A stretch of DNA of 45,185 nt from Blastocladiella britannica (GCA_025349905.2 MU624590.1:1-45185), one strand, 5' to 3'; counted from the first letter of the stretch, positions 1-9,657 are shown. A program made the numbers and translations. The notes: a model not told the origin generated them from the letters alone.

Positions 1-83
1 GATTTCTCTTAGAGTTCAGCCACCACTCAAACAGCAACGAGGGTTCATCAGAAATAATTTTTTTCTTTCTTTTTTTGGAAAGA

Positions 84-780
84 ATGGCATCGCGGTACAG
101 CGGGTCACGGCACTACTCGCGACGACCACCGGCTTCGTCGTCCACCTCATCTCTGCCGCCATTACCAGTAACTGCCGCCGAGGCCGAAGCAGCCATGATC
201 CGCAAACACCACCGCTTTCTCTACCAAGACGACGACGAATCCGACAATAACCTATCCAAAACCTCAAAGAGCGGCACCACCGCCGCCGAGGACTGGGAGC
301 GCCGCGTCGCGCGCGCGTACGACGCGGGCCTGTACAAGGAGTACGCGCTGTGCGATCTGTCGCGCTGGCGTGAAGGTAAAATCGCGTTACGGTGGCGGAC
401 GCGCGACGAGGTGATGCGGGGCGCCGGAGAAAAGACGTGCGCCAACGTCGCGGCGTGTGCGCGGACCGACGGGCTCGAGAGTTATGAGCTGCCGTTCCAG
501 TACCGGTATCCATTTTTACCATTTGTTACTTGTGTATGTTTTCAACTGACTATAAAAACAATTGAGGGATCCGGACGGATCGGCGCAGCAGGCACTGGTC
601 AAGGCCCGCGTATGTCGCAAGTGCGCTCGGAAGCTGGTGGCGGCGCGGGCTCCTCCAAAATCTTCCTCTCAACCAAACGAATGCCAAGCAAGAGTCGACG
701 ATCAACCACGACCATCACCCGAAGAAGCAGAGGCAAGCGCGGATCAGGAAAGAGAGCGCAAGCGCAGGAAGCGTCAATAA
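84..780 (+). CDS. FRA10AC1: FRA10AC1-like protein
   Basis: Exons 84..505 and 567..780 give 211 aa; the 61-bp intron starts GTATCC and ends TTGAG, and the codon split across it restores Arg. I recognise the FRA10AC1 family from a KHHRFLYQ-type block near residue 40, then a stretch around residues 75-140 with LYKEYALCDLSRW, FRWR-like LRWRT, a Cys pair near CANVAAC, and GLESYELPFQY. Exon 2 adds RVCRKCARKL, so a small zinc site of the CxnC...CxxC kind is possible. The tail is Lys/Arg-rich. In animals and plants this family co-purifies with spliceosomes; a nuclear splicing role is inferred by homology. The start at 84 was chosen because it is the first ATG in frame, in a GAAAGAATGG context. The gene converges on the zinc-finger gene with a 43-bp gap. 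Confidence 0.82.
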
Positions 781-823
781 AAAGAAAACAAGTTACAATT
801 ACAATGAAAATGGAAGAGTGAAA

Positions 824-2914
824 TCAGAGGTCCATGTCCCAGTCGTCCTCGTCGTCGTGGTCCACGCCGTACGCCAGCAGCGGGTCCGCGTCCAGCGTCG
901 GGAACAGGAACTGCGGGTCGTTCCAGAACCCGGCGCCGGCCGACGCGTGCATGCCCGACAGCACCACCACCGTGTCGCCGACGTGCGACCACGCCTCCGG
1001 AACCGCATCTTCAGTGACCGGCACGTCCTCATCATTCGTTCCCGAAGTGGAAGCAGCAGCAGCGCCACGCAGCTCGGCCGCGACCGCGCGCAACGTCGAC
1101 TCGTCGCCAAATGCCCCACCAGTTCCCTGCGCCAAGTTGACCTGCATGCCGACTTTCCCCGCGTCGGCGCGCGGCGCCGGCAGCTTCTTGAGGCACCCGG
1201 CCTTGGCCAAGTGTGCGGAAAGGTCGGCCATGGTGGACACGGTGGACTCGCACCCGGGCCGCGGGCACTGCGGCGCCAGCGCGCACTTGCGCAGGTAGTT
1301 GACGAGAATCAGCGTCTGGTACAGCGACAGATGCATGCGCTTGGTGACCTCGGGCAGCGAGAACCCGTGGGTGGAAGCCATGTGCGCCACACAGGCCTCG
1401 GCGCCTTCGGCGGCAACGTGGTCGCAGAACAGGCACGGGCAGTGGTCGCGCGAACCGCCACCGGTGGCGCCCTCGTCGTCCTCCCAGTCGGACCACCGGG
1501 TGTCCTCGTCGTCCTCATTGCCGCCCATCACCGACGTCAGGTGCGACGCCGACTGGAACGACAGACCGGCAGCGGGCACCGAGGTTCCCGTCAGCGCGTT
1601 CGAGTACACGGACCGGCGGTCGTTTTTCTCTTCGTCGTCCGAGTCAAAATATTTGTCGGCGACTGTCAGCGTCTCCCAGTTCTTGCCCGGCTCCAAGTAA
1701 TTAATCACGTAGAACCGGTCGTACTCGTGGTTACGTGGCGAGATCCGGAAATGGCGCTTCTTGCGCATGTGCTTGCGCAGCACGGCCGACGACTTGAACG
1801 TGCGCTCGCAGTACAGGCACTGCAAGCGTGCCAGCTTCTCCGATAACAGGTCCAGGAAATGCGACACGTACACGAGGTTGTCGGGCAGGCCAATGTTGAA
1901 CGAGTGCACCGCAAACATGTGGCGGAACAGCAGCGCACGGTCGCCACAAACCGTCTTGCAGAACAAGCACTTGCGCGCCGACTGCGCGTCCGACTGCCGC
2001 TCCTTGTCCTGGATCTTGAGCACTTCGACGAGCTTGGCCTTGTTGAGCGCCGCACGAACTGCACGGTCCCACTCGTCCGAGGTCTCGCCCAGCGTCAGCG
2101 CGACGGTGCGGTGGAGGGCCGCCGTCGGCGTGCCGGAAAGCTGCGCCGACAGCAGAGAGCTGGCTGCGGCCGGAGCAGGGGCGGCAGCCACAATGGGCGC
2201 GGAGGCAGCCACGGCCGCGTAACTGAGCGGCTTGGCCGGCGGAGCGGCGGCCTTGGCGGCAGCAGCAGCCGCTTGAGCAGCAGCGGCCGCTTGAGCCGCG
2301 TCGGCAGCAGTCTTGGCGTCAGCGGCGGCCGCATTGCGCTGGTTCGCCGCAAACGCCGCCAGCACCTCGAGCAAGCCCTTATCGGCGGCAATCCGGCGCG
2401 ACCACTCGTCCAGGTATGCGGTCATGACGCCCGCCACCACGCCCACCGACGCGATTTTCACCCCGTGCGCCGACAACAGGTGGTCGAGCAGCGGGTGCAC
2501 CGACGCGTACGGCGTCTGGTCGTCGCAGTCGGGGAGCGGGCAGAACACCAGGAACGGTTCGGGCAGAATGTACGTGTTGGACAGCTCGTAGGTGAGGGTC
2601 GAGACCGTCGACACCGAGTCGTCCGAGTTGTACCCATCGTTCTCCTGGTGTTGGGGGTGGCCGCCGCGGCGCGACGACGTCACGGACCCGGAGACGGACG
2701 GGCGGCGGCCACCACTGCTGGACCCGCGGAGGTGCGCGTGGGCATGCGCGTGCGCGTGTGGGTGGTGGTGCGGGTGGCTGTGCGACGCGTGCGAGTGCGA
2801 CGACCGGAAACTGTGGGCCGAGTGCGCCGACGTGGACGAGACGGTGCGTTGGCGCGGGGTCGCGGCCGACCGCGGCGGGCCCATGGTGGGCTTGTCTGTG
2901 GTGGTGGTGGTCAT
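824..2914 (-). CDS. ZNF277-like C2H2 zinc-finger protein
   Basis: A single 696-codon frame. The order is: an N-terminal Ser/His-rich region with an alternating His-Ala tract (about residues 45-65); a first zinc finger near residues 130-160 (CPLPDC ... HLLSAH); a long Ala-rich linker (about 200-250); two adjacent fingers of the diagnostic ZNF277 type (CLFCKTVCG...HMFAVH, then CLYCERTF...HMRKKRH followed by FRISPRNHEYDRFYVINYLEPGKNWE-like residues); and a later CLFCDH...HMASTH finger. The C-terminus is acidic. ZNF277 proteins bind ribosomal protein uS5 and, in mammals, Polycomb components; which applies here is not known. Both ends are clear, no intron is needed, and it reads divergently from RPL17 across a 624-bp gap. 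Confidence 0.85.
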   Translation of the reverse strand: MTTTTTDKPTMGPPRSAATPRQRTVSSTSAHSAHSFRSSHSHASHSHPHHHPHAHAHAHAHLRGSSSGGRRPSVSGSVTSSRRGGHPQHQENDGYNSDDSVSTVSTLTYELSNTYILPEPFLVFCPLPDCDDQTPYASVHPLLDHLLSAHGVKIASVGVVAGVMTAYLDEWSRRIAADKGLLEVLAAFAANQRNAAAADAKTAADAAQAAAAAQAAAAAAKAAAPPAKPLSYAAVAASAPIVAAAPAPAAASSLLSAQLSGTPTAALHRTVALTLGETSDEWDRAVRAALNKAKLVEVLKIQDKERQSDAQSARKCLFCKTVCGDRALLFRHMFAVHSFNIGLPDNLVYVSHFLDLLSEKLARLQCLYCERTFKSSAVLRKHMRKKRHFRISPRNHEYDRFYVINYLEPGKNWETLTVADKYFDSDDEEKNDRRSVYSNALTGTSVPAAGLSFQSASHLTSVMGGNEDDEDTRWSDWEDDEGATGGGSRDHCPCLFCDHVAAEGAEACVAHMASTHGFSLPEVTKRMHLSLYQTLILVNYLRKCALAPQCPRPGCESTVSTMADLSAHLAKAGCLKKLPAPRADAGKVGMQVNLAQGTGGAFGDESTLRAVAAELRGAAAASTSGTNDEDVPVTEDAVPEAWSHVGDTVVVLSGMHASAGAGFWNDPQFLFPTLDADPLLAYGVDHDDEDDWDMDL

Positions 2915-3538
2915 TTTTCTGGGTAGCTTCGATGGGGGGTTTGTTTAGGCCGAAATCCGACGAATTCAATCGAAAATATTACAAGAAAAAACGCATGACC
3001 AGTTGCTTGCCTCTCGGAGCGTTCAGGAGTGTTCACCAAACTTCAACAAGAAGAAGTTCCCTCTCCTGACCGTTCATAACCACCGGGTATCTATCGATTT
3101 TTACTGCTGCATTCTCGTTACACAAAACGACCTTTCCTGGTGCAATGTTTTTTTTTCTTATTTCGAGTGTGTGTGTGTGTGCGTCTCGTGCACATATAAC
3201 ACACGATTTTGGTCGATTACCACCCCAGTGCATCCGCCTAAATCCGTTTTAACCTTTTTTACTGGTTGATTTCGTCCACTTTTCTTGAGCTTCGCCGTGT
3301 TTTTATCTGTTGAAAAAAAATACTGGAAAAAATGGGAGGAAAATGGCGGTGTGATGCTTGTTAGTGTGTAATGGACCACACACGCTCGAAAATAGAAAAA
3401 AAAACATTACACAAAAAAATGCCCACGTTCATTTTTTTGGGGAGGGTCTTCTTAACTGAGACTATCTTTTTTTTTGTGTACTCGCCGCTGACTCTACCCT
3501 TCTTTTATTTGAATCAGGCATTCTAATTATTTCCAACA
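2915..3538. promoter_or_regulatory. Divergent intergenic region, ZNF277-like / RPL17
   Basis: A 624-bp AT-rich stretch between two divergent start codons, with no credible gene. It holds several T-runs of 8-9 bases, a (GT)7 microsatellite at 3167-3180, and polypyrimidine tracts just upstream of RPL17 (about 3466-3512). It presumably carries both promoters; no specific factor site is certain. Confidence 0.6.
3167..3180. repeat. (GT)7 microsatellite
   Basis: Seven uninterrupted GT dinucleotides in the divergent promoter region upstream of RPL17. It is the only clean dinucleotide repeat I noticed in the window. Confidence 0.9.
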
Positions 3539-4166
3539 ATGGTTCGGTACTCTGCCACCCCCGTCAACGCCTCCAAGAGTACGCCTTTTTTTGATATTCA
3601 TTGAACCTTGAAATGCTAATACTAAATAAAAAAAAAAATTTAAAGCCGCCAAGGCTCGCGGTGAGTACCTCCGTGTCTCGTTCAAGAACACGCGCGAGGT
3701 TGCCGCCACCATCTCCGGCATGCACCTCAAGCAGGCCGTGACGTTCCTGAACGACGTCAAGGACCACAAGCGCGCGGTGCCGTTCCGCCGCTTCAACGGT
3801 GGTGTTGGCCGGACCGCGCAGGCCAAGGAGTGGAACACGACCCAGGCCCGCTGGCCCGCCAAGTCGTGCGACTTCCTGCTCGACCTGCTCAAGAACGCCG
3901 AGGGCAACGCGGCCGCCAAGGAGCTTGATGGCGAGAAGCTGGTGATCAAGCACATTCAGGTGCAGCAGGCACCCAAGATGCGTCGCCGCACGTACCGCGC
4001 CCACGGCCGTATCAACCCCTTCCAGTCGCACCCCTGCCACATTGAGATGATTGTGGCCGAGGAGGGTACCCAGGAGGCGGCGCCCAAGACGCCCAAGGCG
4101 AAGAAGATCACCAAGAAGACCGCCATTATCAAGGCCAAGTCGGCGATCCGCGCTGGCCAGCTCTAA
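3539..4166 (+). CDS. RPL17: 60S ribosomal protein L17 (uL22)
   Basis: Exons 3539..3578 and 3646..4166 encode 186 aa, matching the usual eukaryotic length of about 184. The N-terminus MVRYSATP, the block [35 protein letters not shown] and the signature [22 protein letters not shown] are all uL22. The 67-bp intron has donor GTACGC, a TACTAAA branch-like element and acceptor TAAAG; it falls after codon 13, so exon 1 is very short, as is common for fungal ribosomal protein genes. The protein lines the polypeptide exit tunnel of the large subunit. The C-terminal extension (after about residue 155) is Lys/Ala/Thr-rich. A T-run follows the stop at about 4172-4215. Confidence 0.97.
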
Positions 4167-4270
4167 GCTTGCCTTTTTTTTTTTTTTCTTTGTTGGATTT
4201 TTTTATTTTTTTTATTGGGGGGGTGGGGAAAAGGAAAAGCAAGAACAACGAGAGAACAACGTAAAAACAA

Positions 4271-4801
4271 CTACCACAATGCAGGCCCTTCGCCCAAGGT
4301 CTTTTGCAAGATCGCTTTATCGAGCGGCCGACCAAACTTCTCCATGACCCCCGTCAACCGGCCCATTTCCAGAAACCCGAGCTTGACATGCAACGCGATG
4401 CTCGCGGCCTGCGACGCCTCGATCCCGGCCACAATCACTTTATGTCCGATCCGTTTGGCTTCCAGGACCAGCGCCATCCCCAGGACCTTGCCGATCCCGC
4501 GCCGCTGGTGGTCCGGGTGCACGTAGATCGAGTTCTCGACCGTCTTGGCGTACCCGCCGCGCGAGCTATAGGGCGACAGCGATGCCCAACCTACTACTTC
4601 TCCCATGGACGAAGTTGCAATGATCACCGGATACTGGTCGGGTGGGTGGGTCGCTAGCCAGGCGCGACGGGACTCTAGGGAGTCGGGGATCAGCTGCGCG
4701 GTGCATGTGGACGTGGCCACGTAGTAGTTGTAGATGTCGTTGATGGCGGCCGCGTCGGTGTCGGTCGCGAACCGGAGCGCGATGCTGGGAGTGAAGGTCA
4801 T
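4271..4801 (-). CDS. GNAT acetyltransferase, phosphinothricin acetyltransferase-like
   Basis: An intronless frame of 176 aa starting MTFTPS; a start 39 bp further upstream is in frame but lacks family support. The fold markers are IYNYYV near the N-terminus, VVGWASL, the acetyl-CoA loop HPDHQRRGIGKVLG (Q/R-x-x-G-x-G/A), VIVAGI and a NAAS-like AASIALHVKLGF. This arrangement is typical of the PAT/MddA group that acetylates small amino-acid analogues such as phosphinothricin or methionine sulfoximine; the true substrate cannot be read from sequence. The family is mainly bacterial, so this copy may be an old horizontal acquisition, although its base composition matches its neighbours. It converges on RPL17 with a 104-bp gap. 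Confidence 0.82.
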   Translation of the reverse strand: MTFTPSIALRFATDTDAAAINDIYNYYVATSTCTAQLIPDSLESRRAWLATHPPDQYPVIIATSSMGEVVGWASLSPYSSRGGYAKTVENSIYVHPDHQRRGIGKVLGMALVLEAKRIGHKVIVAGIEASQAASIALHVKLGFLEMGRLTGVMEKFGRPLDKAILQKTLGEGPALW

Positions 4802-5128
4802 ATTTTTGTGGTTGGAGTCTCGAGAGAGGAAGGGACACAATGAAAGAGATTATACCCGGTGGGAATAGCTGACTCAACTTGGTGCAATTGGTCCATGTGC
4901 GGGTTGTTGCGGCAGTTGGCAGTGCGGTGGCAGGAGGGACTTGATGCGGAGATGCGCTTGATGCGTTTCGTCTGCGTTAACCCTCAGCCTCGTTTGAGTC
5001 ATTTGAATGACTGGACAAAAATCCACGTACCTGGGAATCTTGGTACACAGCAAGCGTTCCCACTTAGATTCCAACAAAAGAAGCCGGATTAAAATCGAGT
5101 AAGATGCTCTATTGAGAAATGGACCAAT
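4802..5128. other. Intergenic region, no gene seen
   Basis: 327 bp between the starts of the GNAT gene and the 3' end of the first PHP gene. Frames here are short and lack the GC-rich third positions of genes in this window. It should contain the GNAT promoter. Confidence 0.6.
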
Positions 5129-6754
5129 TCAGACAATGACCAGCCCGCGCGTCGACGGCGTCCGCCGCATCCGCACCTCATACATCGCCCTTGTCCACAC
5201 CACCTTCGCCACCGATCGGACCGCAAACCACAGCAATGCCAACACCCCAACCCACACCACTGCAAACGGTCCCGCGGCGTAATCCACGTCCACGTACTCG
5301 GCATGGCACCATTCCCCGCCGACAAACGAGTACATGCCGCGTGTGTCCGAGTACAGGAAGGACGTGGCGACCGATGCCAGCGCCAGCATCGGGGACATGA
5401 ACGAGTAAATCAGGCGTGGGCGGGGGATCACCGTGGGCACGGGGAAGACAGAGCCTTCGGGGAAAAGGACGGGCGTGGCGTTGCGTGCGCGCAGGGCGTC
5501 AAGGACGTGCGTGTAGTTGAGCCCGGCAAGGGAGACGTTGTTGACAGTGGTCCGTTGCGTTGTGGGTGAAGAAGAAGGAACGGCGCGGCCGCCAGTCACG
5601 TCCACGGCGTTCCACACGTACCACGGCCCGGGCGTGTGCGTATCCGACGACCCCGAAAACAGAAGCGGTTTCGACGACGCGTTGCTGGCCCGCCTTCCCG
5701 CCTCAAACGCCTGCGTAGGCGTGTCCACGCGGTACCCGTTGACCAGCTCGAACCCGTCGATGCCCCACTCCACCAACTGCTGCCGCGTCGGGTGACGCTG
5801 CATCCGCGGCGCATTGTACCCGGGCTGCTGCTCGAGGGACCACGGCAAGTGATTGGCAAGCACGATTCCGCCCATACCGTGCACTTTGGCAATCACCGCC
5901 TTCAAGTCGTCGTCCGACGGCCACGAAGTCTCGGGCGCAACGGTTTCCGTGATCCCAAGCAACGACAAGTGAATCCGGCAGCATGTGTACTCCACCCCCG
6001 GAATCACCAAGATGCGGCCGGCCAGAACCGGGTCGGTTCGGGCCAAGTCCAGTGCGTCTAAGCCGCCTTGTACCGTGTTGTGGTCGGTCACGGCAATCGC
6101 GTCCAAGCCATTGGCCATGGCGTACCGCAGCAGGTCGCGGACCGACATTTGGCCGTCGGACTGGGTCGAGTGCGAGTGTAGGTCGGCCAGCAAGATGGTG
6201 CGGTTGGGCGTGGATGCGATGGGGAACGTTGGGTCGAGGAAGGGGACGAGGCCCAGCGACGACGCGTTCAGCTGGAACGGCAAGTCCAAGGCCGTGGTTG
6301 AGTACGGGTCGGGTGAGAGCTTGTACAGGCACACGATGGCCACGGCCAGGACGAGCGCCGTCATGAATAGCGCGCGAATGCACCCGCACCCGGTCGACCA
6401 CGCTACCAGCGCCGCTTTAGCAGAGCGAGTAGGTATTTGAGGTGAAGAAGGGGGCAATGGAGGGACCAGGGCTGAGGTCGACCCGGAAGGCGGTGGAGCC
6501 GAGAACGACGACGACGAGTTTGACCGCGGGTCGCGCTTCATGGCAAATGTGTCCGCCGGGGCCGCCGGGGCCGCCGACGAAGATGTGGTGGTGGTCGAAA
6601 TGGCAGTCCCACGTCGCCGCGGGGGGTTGGCCGATATCGACGAGCGCACGGACGCTCTGGGCGAGTCCGGGGTTGGGTCTGTCATGACCACCAGGCCCGG
6701 CGCATTCGGGACCACCAAGATGCTGGTTGGTCGCGCGAGGTGTTCTTCAGTCAT
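5129..6754 (-). CDS. Membrane-anchored PHP-domain phosphoesterase, copy 1
   Basis: A single 541-aa frame. A Ser/Pro-rich, positively charged N-terminal tail precedes one hydrophobic segment (about 128-150, CIRALFMTALVLAV...). The PHP metal-binding motifs follow: DLHSHSTQSDG near 190, AVTDHNT near 222, PGVEYTCC near 252, ANHLP near 297, and a late GSSDTH near 370. Two more hydrophobic stretches lie near 455 and 500, ending in a basic tail. PHP (polymerase and histidinol phosphatase) proteins are Mn/Zn/Fe-dependent phosphoesterases; the motifs appear intact, so activity is expected, probably on the lumenal or outer side of a membrane. The substrate is unknown. A paralogue lies in opposite orientation at 9658-11493. 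The gene starts only 52 bp downstream of the J-domain gene's stop. Confidence 0.83.
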   Translation of the reverse strand: MTEEHLARPTSILVVPNAPGLVVMTDPTPDSPRASVRSSISANPPRRRGTAISTTTTSSSAAPAAPADTFAMKRDPRSNSSSSFSAPPPSGSTSALVPPLPPSSPQIPTRSAKAALVAWSTGCGCIRALFMTALVLAVAIVCLYKLSPDPYSTTALDLPFQLNASSLGLVPFLDPTFPIASTPNRTILLADLHSHSTQSDGQMSVRDLLRYAMANGLDAIAVTDHNTVQGGLDALDLARTDPVLAGRILVIPGVEYTCCRIHLSLLGITETVAPETSWPSDDDLKAVIAKVHGMGGIVLANHLPWSLEQQPGYNAPRMQRHPTRQQLVEWGIDGFELVNGYRVDTPTQAFEAGRRASNASSKPLLFSGSSDTHTPGPWYVWNAVDVTGGRAVPSSSPTTQRTTVNNVSLAGLNYTHVLDALRARNATPVLFPEGSVFPVPTVIPRPRLIYSFMSPMLALASVATSFLYSDTRGMYSFVGGEWCHAEYVDVDYAAGPFAVVWVGVLALLWFAVRSVAKVVWTRAMYEVRMRRTPSTRGLVIV

Positions 6755-6806
6755 TTAGATTTTGGCGAAATGCGAAGAGATGTGGCGTTCCATATTCAAT
6801 CCACCG

Positions 6807-8030
6807 CTACGGCATGCCAGCGAGTACCTGCTGCTGCACCTGCGCCCGGGCCTGCGCGTACTGCGGGTCGCGCTGGGCCACCACCAGCTCCACCAGCTCC
6901 ATCTCCATGCGCCGTGCCGCCGGTCCCGTCAGATCGCGCGACCCACTTCCACCACTACGAAGGGGAGCCCATGCAGTGTTGAACGACGACCGCACGTGCG
7001 AGTGCGTGGCCGCCACCACCTGCGCCAGATCGTGCAGCGCCGCCGCCAGCTGCGCATCCGAGAGCGGGGGGTCGGAATTCGTCGTCAGGACGGGACCTAG
7101 CTGGTTGAGGGCCAAGAAGAGAGCTGGGAACACGGCATGCGCTGCGGCCGCCACGTCGGCAGGCGTCCACCACAGCCGCGCCGCGAGCGTGTCCACCAGC
7201 ATGGGCGGAAGTCGGTCGGTCGCGATCGCTACATCCAGGGTGCCGATGGCCAGGATCCCAACGAATCGCCTTTTTTTTTATATAGGACGTCAGTACCAGT
7301 ACTTGTGAAAACTGGAATGAGCATTCGTATACCAATAGGTCCCAAACGACACGCCCTGGAACAGCGCCATCAACCCAATCACCGCGACCCACCCGAGGTA
7401 CCGCGGCATCACCACGTGCACCAGGTACAGGTGTAGCACCTGGGCGTACCGCGCGCACTCACTGCGCAGCCCATTACTCCCTTCTGTTGCTGCACCATCA
7501 TCTTCTCCGCCACGACGATCAGAAGAAGCAATGCAAAACGCAGCCATACCTGCGCCCAACCGATCGTACACGACCCGGGCAGCCGGACGTTCCAGAACAG
7601 CGCGAGCGTCACGAGCACTGGCAAATGCGTGTGCGGCATCAGGACTCGCGTTCTTGTCCGGGTGCAGCGCCAGTGCCAATGCCCGGGACTGGCTACGCAC
7701 GGAGGCCGCAAAGGCCGCATCGGGCGGTGGTGGCATGGCCAATGCCCGTGGAAGCGGGACAGGGGGTGCCACGCGCAGTTGCGTGTAGTGGTTGGGCGGT
7801 AACGAGGCCAGCGAGTCGGCCAGCGAGTAGACCAGGTACGCGACGATCACCACTGCGTACGCGCGCTTCCAGTGCGTGGCGTACTGTGGGGATCCTGGTG
7901 CTACATTTGATGATGAAGCTGTCGCGGAGTACCACGCTTTTAAAAGCTGTGTCGCGGCCAAGGGCGGTAAGTAGAACCACAAGCCGAGCTGCACGAACGG
8001 TGCGAGGTCGCCAATGAGTGCGTGGGACAT
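6807..8030 (-). CDS. Membrane J-domain (DnaJ-like) protein
   Basis: Exons 7333..8030 and 6807..7269 give 386 aa. The 63-bp intron has donor GTATAC, branch TACTGAC and acceptor AAAAG, and the split Trp codon joins two frames that otherwise stop. The N-terminus has two hydrophobic helices (about 10-30 and 55-75). The J domain around 85-165 contains the essential HPD in LALALHPDKNASP. Two further hydrophobic stretches (around 210-240) flank the intron, and the C-terminal half is Ala-rich and probably helical. The layout resembles fungal ER-type membrane J proteins, which recruit Hsp70 to a membrane. Which membrane and which client are not deducible. It shares a promoter region with RPL8. Confidence 0.8.
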
Positions 8031-8211
8031 TTTTTTGATGAGGGGATGGAAAGAGGCCGCGCTTCAAAGTGGTAACGCTTCCACGTGCCCCTTTGTCACG
8101 TGGCAATTTTATTTTGCGCATTCACTTTCATGGCACAACGCATAGTAGGCGCTCCCTCTTCCCCGTTACGGCTTCTGTCTCACCCACTAGCCCGCTTTCT
8201 TCTTATCCAAT
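8031..8211. promoter_or_regulatory. Divergent promoter, J-domain gene / RPL8
   Basis: A 181-bp gap between divergent start codons if the RPL8 model with a one-codon first exon is right. It carries two CACGTG palindromes (listed separately) and a pyrimidine-rich run before the RPL8 ATG. No coding frame is supported. Confidence 0.5.
8082..8102. promoter_or_regulatory. Paired CACGTG (E-box) sites
   Basis: CACGTG occurs at 8082-8087 and again at 8097-8102, 15 bp apart start to start, set in an inverted CCACGTG...CACGTGG arrangement. CACGTG is the classical core for bHLH factors (Cbf1/Pho4 type in yeasts). The pairing in a divergent promoter is suggestive, but binding is inferred only. Confidence 0.45.
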
Positions 8212-9492
8212 ATGGTGCGCTCTCTACGCTGCTGATTTGCCTCTGGTCCAAACCACGCCGCGGTCTTGTCTCGCTGGCTCTTGAATTGAAAACAAGAAGG
8301 CTAACCATTCTTTTTCCATTTTTTTTCCTCTTTTCCTCCTTTTGTTGTTCTTGCTGCTGTCATGAAAAATCACAACAAAACCAACCTCTTGTGCCCATGA
8401 CCCCCGGAACGTCTTTGACTTCCCGGTGTGCTCTTGATAATAATCGATTTTTTTTTCTGATGCCATTGGTTCTGTATTTGTGATGTGTCTTTGTGTGGGG
8501 TGTGCTCTCTTCTCTTTTGGTATTGGATGTCCTTGATTTGCTGTAAACGCAAAAATAGGCTCCCAAGACTAAGAAGGTTGCTGCCGCCCCCAAGTCGGCT
8601 GCCGCCAAGGCTCCCGTCACCAAGGACACTCGCTTTGAGAAGTCCGTTCGCAACTTTGGCATTGGTACTTAATTGATCTTAAATTTATTCAGTGAGCACC
8701 TTGTCATTATATACTTGATTGTATATTTTTTTTGACAAGTAGGCGCAATTGTGTTGGTCTTTTCGTTGTTTTTCTCTCGGTAGCGCTGAACATTTCTTCA
8801 AACTATGTGCAGGTAACGCCATCCAGCCCAAGCGCGACCTGACCCGCTTTGTCAAGTGGCCCAAGTACGTGCGCCTCCAGCGCCAGCGTGCCATCCTCAA
8901 CCGCCGTCTGAAGGTTCCCCCGGCGCTTAACCAGTTCACCCGCGTGGTGGACAAGAACGTGGCCTCGCAGCTGTTCCGTTTCCTCAACAAGATCCGCCCC
9001 GAGACCAAGCAGCAGAAGAAGGCGCGTCTTACTGCCGCTGCTGAGGCCAAGGCCGCCGGCAAGACCGTGGACGCTGGCAAGAAGCCGATTGTGGTCAAGT
9101 ACGGTATCAACCACGTGACCGCGCTCGTCGAGGCCAAGAAGGCCAAGCTGGTGGTGATTGCCCACGATGTCGACCCCATTGAGCTGGTGGTGTTCCTCCC
9201 CGCTCTGTGCCGCAAGATGGGCGTGCCGTACGTGATTGTCAAGGGCAAGGCCCGTCTCGGGACCGTGGTGCACAAGAAGACCGCCACCGCGCTCGCCGTC
9301 GTCGACACCAAGCCCGAGGACAAGAACGAGTTTGCCGCGCTGGTCACCGTTGCCCAGGCTAACTACAACAACAAGTCGGACGAGATCCGTCGTGTCTGGG
9401 GTGGAGGTATCATGGGCAAGAAGTCCAACGACAAGACCATCAAGATCGAGAAGGCCCGCGCCAAGGAGGTGTCCACCGCTCACCTTGCGTAA
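8212..9492 (+). CDS. RPL8: 60S ribosomal protein L8 (eL8)
   Basis: Exons 8559..8664 and 8813..9492 are certain. They read APKTKK... through [64 protein letters not shown] and a Lys-rich end. The first exon must supply Met in phase 0 before APK. The only ATG followed directly by GT in the upstream region is at 8212-8214 (donor GTGCGC), so I propose a one-codon exon 1 and a 344-bp first intron, giving 262 aa, close to the 256-259 aa of yeast homologues. Intron 2 is 148 bp (donor GTACTT). eL8 binds near the 5.8S/25S junction and belongs to the kink-turn-binding L7Ae superfamily. Exon 1 is the uncertain part. Confidence 0.9.
8700..8739 (+). other. Hairpin in RPL8 intron 2
   Basis: CTTGTCA (8700-8706) pairs with TGACAAG (8733-8739), and inside it ATATAC (8709-8714) pairs with GTATAT (8721-8726) around a 6-base loop. 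The two stems, separated by a small asymmetric internal loop with a T-run, form one extended hairpin in the pre-mRNA intron. Function is unknown; it could shorten the effective distance between splice sites in this unusually long intron. Confidence 0.45.
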
Positions 9493-9657
9493 ATTTTCTC
9501 TTGTGTCTCTTTTTCAAGAAATGCACTGTGATTTCCTTCTATATTTTGAAAAGTTCTGCCAGGTTTTAATGCAATGCACAGCCACGCAGGTCCCCAGCGC
9601 CAGGATGCAGGTTCCTTTTCTGGAAGCGCACGCAAAGAAAAATAGAATAGAATAATA

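Noticed and set aside
818..2926. Long plus-strand frames opposite the zinc-finger gene
   Set aside because: Both are antisense shadows rich in Arg and Val, while the minus strand carries clear C2H2 fingers.
3003..3379. Small frames in the RPL17 upstream region
   Set aside because: They are AT-rich, include the GT microsatellite and lack the codon bias of all neighbouring genes.
8215..8558. An intronic box C/D or H/ACA snoRNA in RPL8 intron 1
   Set aside because: A GTGATGT near 8481 resembles box C, but no CTGA box D follows at a suitable distance, and no H/ACA hairpin pair was found.
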